This document shows positions 1 to 6,479 of a stretch of 20,024 nucleotides of DNA, in pieces. Position 1 is the first letter of the stretch. Each line of letters starts with the position of its first letter. This stretch comes from Candidatus Collierbacteria bacterium (lineage in GTDB: Bacteria; Patescibacteriota; Microgenomatia; UBA1400; MFAQ01). The notes beneath the pieces are model-generated. The model saw nothing but the letters and a program-made list of their open reading frames with translations. It was not told the DNA's origin and did no database searches. The translations under genes and the position numbers were made by a program. The DNA lies in contig DQFC01000020.1 of NCBI GenBank assembly GCA_003531665.1, positions 1-20,024 on the forward strand, read 5' to 3'.

Positions 1-764
1 GCGGCGATACCATGACCGGTGGAGATAGAAAAGCCAACCAAAACGGCTGGGATGGTGGCGATCGTAGGGCCGATATTGGGAATAAGCTCCAGCATGCCGG
101 CAATAAAGGCGAGTGACATGGCAAAGGGAAGGCCGATGATGAGATAACCGACATAACTCAAAAGCCCCACCAACAGCATGAGCAGTAGCTCACCTCTCAC
201 CCAGTAACCAATCTGAACCTCCAGCTTCTCGGCAATCACGAAGTACCGATGGCCTTTGTCTCCGAACCAGAATTTGAGATGAGTCTCTAAATTGTGGAGA
301 TCCTGGATCATGTAAAAACTGATGACGATAACGGTGAAGGCCGTGATAAATCCAGAGAAAGTATCCAAAGCAAAAGTTAGAACCTTTCCGGGTACGCCCA
401 CAAACTGAGCATTTAGCGAGCCGTCGGCTAATTTAACCGGACTCACGGAGTCAATTATCGCCGGAAGCTTTTGCAGAAATAGTTGGGTTTGATCCAGAAG
501 GGGTGCGGCAAGAGAAACAATGGCAAAAATGATGGTTCCAAAAGTGGCTAATAATATAACGATTGAAGAAAGGGCTCTATTGATTCGGTACTTTTCAAGA
601 TAATCCACCAAAGGACAAACTGCTAAGGTGATGAGAATAGCAATAAACAATAGAGCAATGACATTGGTAAGCCTCATGAGGATATAAGTGGCGGCGAGTG
701 CAAAAAGCACCCAAAAGATGCTACCGATGGAGAAATCAAAAACGATGTGTTTCTTTTTGATCAT
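1..764 (-). CDS. AI-2E family transporter (PerM/YdiK-like permease), C-terminus beyond the window
   Basis: This is a polytopic inner-membrane protein of the AI-2E exporter-like family (the true substrate is unknown for most members). About 254 residues are visible, reading from the ATG at 764 to the left edge; family members are about 330-380 aa, so roughly the last quarter is missing. Two hydrophobic helices lie in the first 55 residues, a further pair surrounds residue 75, and a soluble segment follows. Near the visible end is the family's most typical stretch, a Glu followed by LIPNIGPTIATIPAVL. The ATG lies one nucleotide after the miaA stop codon, with no Shine-Dalgarno sequence, so it is probably co-transcribed and translationally coupled with miaA. 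The family assignment is confident; the function is not. Confidence 0.88.
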   Translation of the reverse strand, partial: MIKKKHIVFDFSIGSIFWVLFALAATYILMRLTNVIALLFIAILITLAVCPLVDYLEKYRINRALSSIVILLATFGTIIFAIVSLAAPLLDQTQLFLQKLPAIIDSVSPVKLADGSLNAQFVGVPGKVLTFALDTFSGFITAFTVIVISFYMIQDLHNLETHLKFWFGDKGHRYFVIAEKLEVQIGYWVRGELLLMLLVGLLSYVGYLIIGLPFAMSLAFIAGMLELIPNIGPTIATIPAVLVGFSISTGHGIA

Positions 765-765
765 A

Positions 766-1767
766 TTATTTATATATTTCTGCCAGCTTAGTGATCAGGT
801 GGCTATCTACTGTACTTTTATCATACCAAACTATACCGGACTGTTTCTTGAACCAGACCATCTGTCTCCGACCATAATCAATTTCCGACAAGGTCCATCG
901 CTCGATTAACTCTTCTCTGGATATTTCCTGATGCAAGAATTGAAGAATCTGTTTGACACCCAGACTCGTATAGATTGGCAAATGGAGGTCTGGATATTTT
1001 ACAATTAGATTCTCCACTTCTTTGATGGCACCTGAGTCCAAACGATCAAGGACGCGGCGGCGGATAGATAGTTTGAGGGTTTCGCGGTCCGGTTTGAGTC
1101 CGATCCATTGAAAATGAGGTTGTGTCATTTTTATAGATTGCCACGCTTCGCCCCGCCTGCCGGACGGGCAGGTCGTAATGACGGGGGGGTTGGTCGTAAT
1201 GACGGGGGTGGTGACAGACGAGGCTATTTCGATAGCACGGATTAGACGGCGGGGATTGTTTTTATCTGAATTGTTCAGAGATTCAAATTTTTGGTGGTTA
1301 AGTGCAAACAAACGAGATTGTAGTGATGGGAGATCAAGTTTTTCCAAATCAAAACGTAGAGATTGGTTAGGTGGAACGTGGACGCTGAGAAGATCTGAAG
1401 TAATAGCTTTCAGATATAAACCGGTTCCCCCAACAATGATTAAGGGGACGTTCTCTTTAATGGAGCTTTGAATAATTTTCTGTGAATAACTAACGAAGTC
1501 CGCGAGATTGTAGGCTTGGTTTTGCTCGACCAAATCCAGGCCCAATAAACTAATGTTTGGAGGGAGATCTGCAGGAATATCCTTGCCGGTAACTATGTCT
1601 AGACCCTTGTATATCTGTCGGGAGTCGGCGGAAAGGATGTTGACGGATGGAGATTTGAGATCTCGGATCTCGGATCTCAGACAGGAAGCAACGGAGAGGG
1701 CGAGGGAGGTTTTGCCCGAGGCGGTGGGGCCGCAAATAACAAGAATGTTGGTAGTTGGGTTAGGCAC
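766..1767 (-). CDS. miaA: tRNA dimethylallyltransferase MiaA, with two repeat-derived insertions
   Basis: This cytosolic enzyme transfers a dimethylallyl group from DMAPP to N6 of A37 in tRNAs reading UNN codons, the first step towards ms2i6A. The protein has 333 residues against roughly 300 typical. Visible motifs are the P-loop GPTASGKT (13-20), ADSRQIYKGLDIVTGK (47-62), the GGTGLY loop (113-118), and NPRRLIRAIEI (171-181). The start is GTG at 1767; no in-frame ATG fits better, and a -10 box lies 5 nt upstream. There are two oddities. Residues about 184-213 are encoded by a short interspersed repeat, and residues about 32-38 by a 7-bp tandem repeat (three copies). Both keep the frame and fall in expected loop positions, so the enzyme is probably still active. 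The partner gene miaB lies upstream, beyond one opposite-strand gene. Confidence 0.95.
   Translation of the reverse strand: MPNPTTNILVICGPTASGKTSLALSVASCLRSEIRDLKSPSVNILSADSRQIYKGLDIVTGKDIPADLPPNISLLGLDLVEQNQAYNLADFVSYSQKIIQSSIKENVPLIIVGGTGLYLKAITSDLLSVHVPPNQSLRFDLEKLDLPSLQSRLFALNHQKFESLNNSDKNNPRRLIRAIEIASSVTTPVITTNPPVITTCPSGRRGEAWQSIKMTQPHFQWIGLKPDRETLKLSIRRRVLDRLDSGAIKEVENLIVKYPDLHLPIYTSLGVKQILQFLHQEISREELIERWTLSEIDYGRRQMVWFKKQSGIVWYDKSTVDSHLITKLAEIYK
1135..1208. repeat. short interspersed palindromic repeat inside miaA
   Basis: On the minus strand this reads a GTCATTACGA unit twice (copies at 1171-1187 and 1192-1208, exactly 21 bp apart), then the stem CCTGCC...GGCAGG (1156-1172), then GCGAAGCGTGGCAATCT. 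The last part resembles the widespread bacterial dispersed repeat that starts GTCATTGCGA and ends GCGAAGC...GGCAATCT (recalled family knowledge, not searched). It is translated in frame as part of MiaA; the 21-bp duplication gives PVITT twice. Confidence 0.75.
1659..1679. repeat. 7-bp tandem repeat (GATCTCG, three copies) inside miaA
   Basis: There are three contiguous copies of GATCTCG, the last ending in A. The total of 21 bp equals seven codons, so the array is in frame. It encodes MiaA residues about 31-37, between the first helix and the ADSRQ motif, where family members are usually shorter. A change in copy number would shift the reading frame unless three copies were gained or lost together. 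Confidence 0.7.
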
Positions 1768-1772
1768 AGATT

Positions 1773-1780
1773 ATTTTAGC
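1773..1780 (-). promoter_or_regulatory. extended -10 promoter of miaA, leaderless arrangement
   Basis: The minus strand shows TAAAAT (1778-1773), with TG one base upstream making TGC-TAAAAT, an extended -10. Five nucleotides separate the box from the GTG start at 1767, so initiation 6-7 nt after the -10 would begin at the start codon itself. No good -35 is visible, as is common for extended -10 promoters. Confidence 0.55.
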
Positions 1781-1789
1781 ACCGGATTG

Positions 1790-1817
1790 TTGACATCAGT
1801 CTCTGTAGGATTATAAT
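1790..1817 (+). promoter_or_regulatory. consensus sigma-70-type promoter, leaderless arrangement
   Basis: A perfect TTGACA (1790-1795) and a perfect TATAAT (1812-1817) are separated by 16 bp. The ATG at 1826 begins 8 nt after the -10, so the transcript should carry only 0-2 leader nucleotides. The promoter is divergent from that of miaA. Confidence 0.8.
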
Positions 1818-1825
1818 CACGGGCA

Positions 1826-2281
1826 ATGGGAACAATAGAAAGAGGATCACGAAAACCAGAAGCAAGCAGGGAGTGTTTTACCCATATCGGTAATTGGAAA
1901 ACACCATACGGATTAATTTATGGCGAATTCGAAGATAAAGAGCAGCCTGGTGTGGAATTCTTTGGCCAGTTCAAAGATATGGTACGTGAAGTAGATACCT
2001 TAGAGAGAATTAAGCCTAGAAGTAAATGGGAGGGTGCGGTGGAATATAAAGGCATGGTTTTATATATTACGCATAGAATCAACGAGTTAGGCTCAGATAT
2101 GCAGGATGATTATGAGATTGTTGAAGGGGAAGATGTTCTCGATAATCTCAAAGATTTGGTGCACAGAGCAAGGTTGAAACCATTTTGGATAGAAATACAA
2201 AACAATTGGATAAACATAATGTACTCGAGAGGTAAGAAAAAGTATATGACTCAAATAGTTGCTTTGGAGGAGCCGGCTTAG
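1826..2281 (+). CDS. hypothetical protein, 151 aa, leaderless
   Basis: I do not recognise this family. The protein is soluble, has no signal peptide or membrane segment, and is rich in charged and aromatic residues. Its C-terminal half looks like alternating strands and a helix, with a WIEIQNNWINIMY strand-like stretch near residues 121-133. The case that it is a real gene rests on a perfect consensus promoter placed to give a leaderless mRNA, and on a full-length frame filling the space between miaA and miaB. It is the only plus-strand gene in the left 8 kb. It converges on miaB with a 4-nt overlap of stop codons (2278-2281). No function is proposed. Confidence 0.75.
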   Translation: MGTIERGSRKPEASRECFTHIGNWKTPYGLIYGEFEDKEQPGVEFFGQFKDMVREVDTLERIKPRSKWEGAVEYKGMVLYITHRINELGSDMQDDYEIVEGEDVLDNLKDLVHRARLKPFWIEIQNNWINIMYSRGKKKYMTQIVALEEPA

Positions 2282-3423
2282 GGGACGATGGGACGAGACC
2301 TGAGATTGTCTTTGTTGGCGATTTGATCCAATATTTCCCAGCGTTCTTTCTTGATTATAGCCGGAATATCATCGGGATAGAGTTTGGCGGAGGCGGTTCC
2401 CGGCCGAGGTGAGTACCGGGCCACGAAAGCAACCTTGAAACCAACTTCTTTGACCAAATTCAGGGTATCTTGAAAATCCTTCTCGGTCTCTCCAGGAAAA
2501 CCGACGATAATATCCGTACCAAAGACAACGTCGGGGATTTTAGCTTTAATCTGATTAATTAAACTGAGGTAAGACTCTCGGGTGTATCCCCTATTCATAA
2601 GTTTTAAAATCCGATTACTGCCGGACTGAACCGGTAAATGAATAAAACGGTCAATTTTGGGATTGAAGGCTATCTCGTCGACTAGCTCGTCCCAAAAATC
2701 CCAGGGGTTGCTGGTAAAAAAGCTAATCTTTTTGATCCCCTCGACTTTGCTGATTTCCCTAAGTAAAGTCACAAACGGTGGAGTGTCTTGCGGCTTGAAG
2801 TACTGAGACTGATTTGAGGGAATAACTTCGGGATTGAAAGTATCTTTGTCCATAAACATCTTCCGGAGGGCTACGCCGACTTTTTCCAAGCCCCAAGAGT
2901 TTACGTTTTGCCCCAACAGGGTGATTTCGGTATAGCCTTCTCCGGCCAATCCTTCAACCTCCCTAACAATGTCATCAATGGGGCGAGAGCGTTCCCGACC
3001 TCTGGAAAACGGCACAATACAAAAAGTACAAAATGAGTTGCAGCCGGAGGAAATGGGAATAAAAGCCTTGTCTCTTTCTTTTCTGATGGCTTTCTGATTG
3101 AAACCGACTTCACCAATAGGAAGAATTTCATCAATCTGGGGCAGAAGTGTCCTTATTTCTTTTTCATTGAAATGGAGCATACAACCGGTAAGGATAATTT
3201 TTGGGCGATCTTTTCCGGCGAAGAATTTTTCTACGTTGAGAAGAAAACCGGTAACACGGTCTTCGGCCGACTGTCTCACGGAACAAGTATTGATGACGAT
3301 TTCGTCAGCGATTCTCCAATTGGTAACTTCGGTATATCCGCGTGAGAGATAATCCCCAAGTATCCGCTCTGAATCAGACTTGTTGGCTTGACAGCCGAAA
3401 GTATTGATGAAGACGGACGGCAT
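2278..3423 (-). CDS. miaB: tRNA-2-methylthio-N6-dimethylallyladenosine synthase MiaB, lacking the TRAM domain
   Basis: This radical-SAM methylthiotransferase adds the 2-methylthio group to i6A37 after MiaA. In the N-terminal UPF0004 domain, TFGCQANKSDSE gives C11, NTCSVR gives C47 and LTGCML gives C81, the three ligands of the auxiliary 4Fe-4S cluster. The radical-SAM motif CNSFCTFC supplies C128, C132 and C135. The typical ARYSPRPGTASA stretch is near the end. The protein stops at 381 residues, whereas MiaB is usually about 440 with a C-terminal tRNA-binding TRAM domain; here it ends just before TRAM should begin. No TRAM-like sequence is visible further along the strand. The start ATG overlaps the HU stop (TAATG), so it is translationally coupled to the HU gene. 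MiaB rather than RimO or MtaB is favoured by the N-terminal motif and the nearby miaA. Confidence 0.9.
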   Translation of the reverse strand: MPSVFINTFGCQANKSDSERILGDYLSRGYTEVTNWRIADEIVINTCSVRQSAEDRVTGFLLNVEKFFAGKDRPKIILTGCMLHFNEKEIRTLLPQIDEILPIGEVGFNQKAIRKERDKAFIPISSGCNSFCTFCIVPFSRGRERSRPIDDIVREVEGLAGEGYTEITLLGQNVNSWGLEKVGVALRKMFMDKDTFNPEVIPSNQSQYFKPQDTPPFVTLLREISKVEGIKKISFFTSNPWDFWDELVDEIAFNPKIDRFIHLPVQSGSNRILKLMNRGYTRESYLSLINQIKAKIPDVVFGTDIIVGFPGETEKDFQDTLNLVKEVGFKVAFVARYSPRPGTASAKLYPDDIPAIIKKERWEILDQIANKDNLRSRPIVP

Positions 3424-3698
3424 TAGGCAACTTTCTTTTTCAAAGGCTTACCAACATGAAAGTTGATAACTTTATGACCTTTGACTACTTGCCTCTTGGA
3501 TTCATTACCGAATGGAACAACCTGTTTATCTTCGACTTTGCCAATATAGAAAGTGCCGAAGCCGGAAATAACCACCTTTTCACCCTTGCCGAGTGCGGCA
3601 ATAGATTCTTCAAAAAAAGTATCTACCGTTTCTTTGACGGCCTTTTTGGTTAAATGGACTTTCTTACTAACGATGTTGACAAGAGTTTGTTTGGTCAT
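3423..3698 (-). CDS. HU/IHF-family DNA-binding protein
   Basis: This is a nucleoid protein that binds and bends DNA as a dimer. Its 91 residues match the family length. The N-terminal two-helix part is followed by the HU signature ISGFGTFYIGK (about residues 44-54), a basic arm around residues 55-76, and a lysine-rich end. The start ATG at 3698 is supported by an AGAGGA Shine-Dalgarno sequence, one of the few clear ones in this window. The TAA stop shares its last base with the miaB ATG, giving an HU-miaB operon. Whether it is HU or an IHF-like paralogue cannot be told from sequence alone. Confidence 0.95.
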   Translation of the reverse strand: MTKQTLVNIVSKKVHLTKKAVKETVDTFFEESIAALGKGEKVVISGFGTFYIGKVEDKQVVPFGNESKRQVVKGHKVINFHVGKPLKKKVA

Positions 3699-3702
3699 GA
3701 GT

Positions 3703-3708
3703 TCCTCT
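3703..3708 (-). promoter_or_regulatory. Shine-Dalgarno site of the HU gene
   Basis: AGAGGA (minus strand) lies 4 nt before the ATG at 3698 and is part of a longer AAAGAGGAA. It is notable because most other starts here have no recognisable site. Confidence 0.75.
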
Positions 3709-3750
3709 TTCCGGGCAGAAAACTTGATAATAATTTAGCTGATGTTACCA

Positions 3751-4695
3751 CTATTTTGGTGTTTTTTGCAAGTGAGTAGACAAATACGCTTCAACTTTTG
3801 GCCAGATTTGTTTTCGCATGACGATAGGGGAATACTTATGTGAATATTCAAGTTCCGGAATCTCAAGAATTGAAGAAAATATGTCCAGCGAATCTGGATC
3901 TATAGTAACGAATAAACTATAACCTTCAATCACATCGATACCATTGAAGAAAATATATTTTAGAGAATAATCGTCTTTTAGTTTCTTAAGTGCTTTTTCG
4001 AGAGACTCTCTGAGATCACCTTCCATTCTTGATATACCTACCATTTCTATTTGAGCAATTCCAACTCGAGTTTCTGAAAGTGTCTTGGCGGAAAAATCTT
4101 GAGAGAGAATCTCGTAAAGGTTGGAGCTAGAGATCTTTGACTTTGCGGAAAATAGCTTGTTTTTATAATTTTCATCAAGTCCCGATAGAGAAAAAAGCCA
4201 TTTGGCGGCCTGAATATCCCTATCGGTTGTTACCGCATTTTGGAAATTTATGGTACTGAAAATAATGGCAGAATAAAGATAGATAGATGTGTTCTGACTG
4301 GGTATCACGTCATTTTTCTGGAATTCTTCGGCAATAAGAGTAGCACAAGAACCAACTAGCTCAATGTGTAATTCAGCATTGGAAAATCTATTGGTAAATA
4401 CGAGCTGACGGTGATCAAAAACCTTGGTAATCGAGTCAACTGGAATGGATGAATCAATAATGTCTGGATTTGCAGTGTCAACCAATACAAACTTAGAATC
4501 TGGTGGATACGAATCACCACATTGTTTTAAAGGAAAGTAATTTGTGTAGTCCTTTACAAAAGCAGTCTCTAGATCGAGTTCTCCGGAATAGACTGACTCT
4601 GAGACTGTCCCCTGAATATTTAATAATTCAGAATAGGCAATCATACAAGCAACTCCATCTAGATCCGGCCCATGGCAACCCGTAACAATAATCAT
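3751..4695 (-). CDS. DHH-family phosphoesterase (DHH plus DHHA2-like), divergent active site
   Basis: The 314-residue layout resembles family II inorganic pyrophosphatases and exopolyphosphatases. Motif I is GCHGPDLDGV (residues 6-15; the family has GHxxPDxD). Motif II is VDTANPD with D73. Motif III is DHRQ (94-97) in place of DHH. Motif IV is IFSTINF (145-151), where family II pyrophosphatases have SDT. The following FQNAVTTDRD also matches the pyrophosphatase pattern. Thus C7 replaces a metal-ligand His, Arg replaces the second His of DHH, and Ser replaces the motif IV Asp. Pyrophosphatase activity is therefore doubtful; another phosphoester substrate or a non-catalytic role is possible. 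The gene follows rny by 17 nt, with no clear Shine-Dalgarno sequence. Its base composition looks AT-richer than its neighbours. Confidence 0.75.
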   Translation of the reverse strand: MIIVTGCHGPDLDGVACMIAYSELLNIQGTVSESVYSGELDLETAFVKDYTNYFPLKQCGDSYPPDSKFVLVDTANPDIIDSSIPVDSITKVFDHRQLVFTNRFSNAELHIELVGSCATLIAEEFQKNDVIPSQNTSIYLYSAIIFSTINFQNAVTTDRDIQAAKWLFSLSGLDENYKNKLFSAKSKISSSNLYEILSQDFSAKTLSETRVGIAQIEMVGISRMEGDLRESLEKALKKLKDDYSLKYIFFNGIDVIEGYSLFVTIDPDSLDIFSSILEIPELEYSHKYSPIVMRKQIWPKVEAYLSTHLQKTPK

Positions 4696-4712
4696 GTATG
4701 TTCAATTTATTA

Positions 4713-6287
4713 TTAACTGGCGATTTCACTGGCGCGGGTTTCGCGGATACAGTTGACCTTGACAGTTCCGGGGAAGGTCATGGTGTCTCGAATTTCGTCG
4801 CGGATGGCCTGAGCCAAAACGGTTAACTGTTCATCTCCCGCCTTGCTTGGGTTGACAATTACTCTAATTTCTCTTCCGGCGGAGATGGCATAGGCATCGT
4901 CTACCTCCGGATGCTTACGAGCGATTTCTTCCAGGTGCTTTATCCGTTTGCCATACTCTTCTGTATTTTCATGACGGGCTCCGGGTCTGGAGCCGGAAAT
5001 TGCGTCTGCGATATAGACGATAACAGATTCGTTGGAACTAAATTCTTCATCCTCGTGATGCTGGGCGACACAATCAAGAATGGTTTGGGGAATATTGAAC
5101 TTCTTAAGATATTGGACGCCTAGCTCCACATGATTGCCCTCTCCTTCAATTATTTTGCCGATATCGTGAAGTAAACAACCCATTCTAACGGTATCCACAT
5201 TGGCTCCAATTTCATTGGCTATTTTGATACCAATTCTCGTTTCTTCCAGAGTATGACTGATCATGTTTTGACCATATGATGTTCGGAATTTGAAACGGCC
5301 AAGCATAGTAATGATTTCCCGATTCATGTTGTAAACACCTACAGCATGACAAAGTTTCTGACCTTCCAGAAACATTATTTGTTCAACATCTCTCTTTGAT
5401 CTTTCAAAGTATTCTTCGATCCTTGCAGGATGAATACGACCATCTTTTATTAAATGAATTAGCGTGAGACGGGCTATTTCACGACGAACCGGATCGAAAC
5501 TACTGAGCTTAACTTCGTCAGGGGCATCGTCCATGGAGACATCACAACCGGAAACCTTTTCGAAAATCCGAATATTGCGACCGTCCTTACCAATAATCCG
5601 ACCTTTAGTTTCTTCATCCGGGATGGGAACGGTAGAGATCGTGTACTCCGCAACGTAGTCTGTAGCACCGGCCTTCATGGCATCGACCAGTATTTCCCTG
5701 GCCAGATCCTCTGCCTCAATCTTGGCTTTTTCCTCTGCCTCTTTTATGGCTCTTGTCGCCTCAACTGCCGAACGTTTCTCGACTTGTGCAATCAATTCCT
5801 TCTTGGCTTGCTCGGTAGTGAGCGAGGCAATTTTTTCGAGCTTTTCAACCATTGCATCGGCTTGAGAAACTATTTTTGACTTCAACTCCTCGATTTGATT
5901 TGTTTGAAGGTCCAAATTGGCTTTTTCGCGTTTGAGCTGTTCTTCAATGGTAGTATTGCTTTGTTGTTTTTGAGCTAAGTTTTTGGCGCGCACCTCGATC
6001 TCTTCCAACTGAATTCGGGCATCTTTGATGGCTTGATCCTTGATCTTGAAAGCTTCGTCCTTGGCGGAGATGATTATTTCTCTGGCCTGGGACTGTGCTG
6101 TTGCCTGGGCAGCGGCAATTAGGGCTGCGGTGTCGACGGTAGGTGCCTGGGCAACAGGGGCTTCCTTGACAACGGTCTTTTCCGGCTCTTTTACAACTTG
6201 GGTGGCTACAGAAGAAACAACTTTGGACTTGGCTGAAGAAGCGGAGCCTTTGAAGATATTGGATCTAAAAATTGACAGTATAGACAT
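4713..6287 (-). CDS. rny: ribonuclease Y, without the usual N-terminal membrane helix
   Basis: RNase Y is an endoribonuclease that initiates mRNA decay. Its 524 residues show a Ser/Ala/Val-rich N-terminal segment (1-60), a long coiled coil rich in Lys, Glu, Gln and Ala (about 65-205), a KH RNA-binding domain with GRIIGKDGRN (229-238), and an HD metal-dependent phosphohydrolase domain with LLHDIGK (372-378; H374, D375) and QHHEDE. The C-terminal part ends in the family's TFPGTVKVNCIRE. Canonical RNase Y starts with a transmembrane helix, which is absent here; only MSILSIFRSNIF is mildly hydrophobic, perhaps an amphipathic anchor. The start ATG at 6287 lies 12 nt after a possible -10 (TATATT, 6305-6300), so the leader would be very short. 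The DHH gene follows in the same direction. Confidence 0.95.
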   Translation of the reverse strand: MSILSIFRSNIFKGSASSAKSKVVSSVATQVVKEPEKTVVKEAPVAQAPTVDTAALIAAAQATAQSQAREIIISAKDEAFKIKDQAIKDARIQLEEIEVRAKNLAQKQQSNTTIEEQLKREKANLDLQTNQIEELKSKIVSQADAMVEKLEKIASLTTEQAKKELIAQVEKRSAVEATRAIKEAEEKAKIEAEDLAREILVDAMKAGATDYVAEYTISTVPIPDEETKGRIIGKDGRNIRIFEKVSGCDVSMDDAPDEVKLSSFDPVRREIARLTLIHLIKDGRIHPARIEEYFERSKRDVEQIMFLEGQKLCHAVGVYNMNREIITMLGRFKFRTSYGQNMISHTLEETRIGIKIANEIGANVDTVRMGCLLHDIGKIIEGEGNHVELGVQYLKKFNIPQTILDCVAQHHEDEEFSSNESVIVYIADAISGSRPGARHENTEEYGKRIKHLEEIARKHPEVDDAYAISAGREIRVIVNPSKAGDEQLTVLAQAIRDEIRDTMTFPGTVKVNCIRETRASEIAS

Positions 6288-6313
6288 GGTTTAGACAAAA
6301 ATATATTAATAAA

Positions 6314-6333
6314 CCTGCCTGCCGGCAGGCAGG
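6314..6333. repeat. 20-bp perfect palindrome upstream of rny
   Basis: CCTGCCTGCCGGCAGGCAGG is its own reverse complement. On the minus strand it is followed by a T-rich run (TTTATTAATATATTTTT), so it could act as an intrinsic terminator for recA-recX just before rny. It also matches the CCTGCC/GGCAGG stem in miaA and the imperfect copy at 6381-6400, which suggests a dispersed element. Confidence 0.75.
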
Positions 6334-6368
6334 CCTAATCTATGAAAGTCAGAAAGCACGCAAAATCA

Positions 6369-6400
6369 GTCGCTTAGCGACCAGCCTGCCGGCTGGCGGG
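6369..6400. repeat. hairpin GTCGC-TTA-GCGAC joined to a second CCTGCC-type palindrome
   Basis: GTCGC (6369-6373) pairs with GCGAC (6377-6381). It is followed directly by CCAGCCTGCCGGCTGGCGGG (6381-6400), an imperfect palindrome of the same family as 6314-6333. The pair fills most of the recX-rny gap (6288-6479), where I see no gene. Confidence 0.6.
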
Positions 6401-6479
6401 CTGTAGAGGGATCTTTTTATTTAGACTGAGATCGAACATTGCGTAATTTTGAATGACTAACATGATTAGTATCTGTATT

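Noticed and set aside
1178-1471. Plus-strand open frames opposite miaA, rny, recA and A2M
   Set aside because: They lack promoters and recognisable domains and lie opposite well-identified genes, so they are shadows.
3751-4695. Active family II inorganic pyrophosphatase (ppaC)
   Set aside because: Three active-site positions differ from the family, so only a general DHH/DHHA2 call is made.
6314-6400. Replication origin or CRISPR repeats
   Set aside because: Only two related palindromes are present, there are no DnaA boxes, and a third stem lies in miaA. A dispersed repeat or terminator is more likely.
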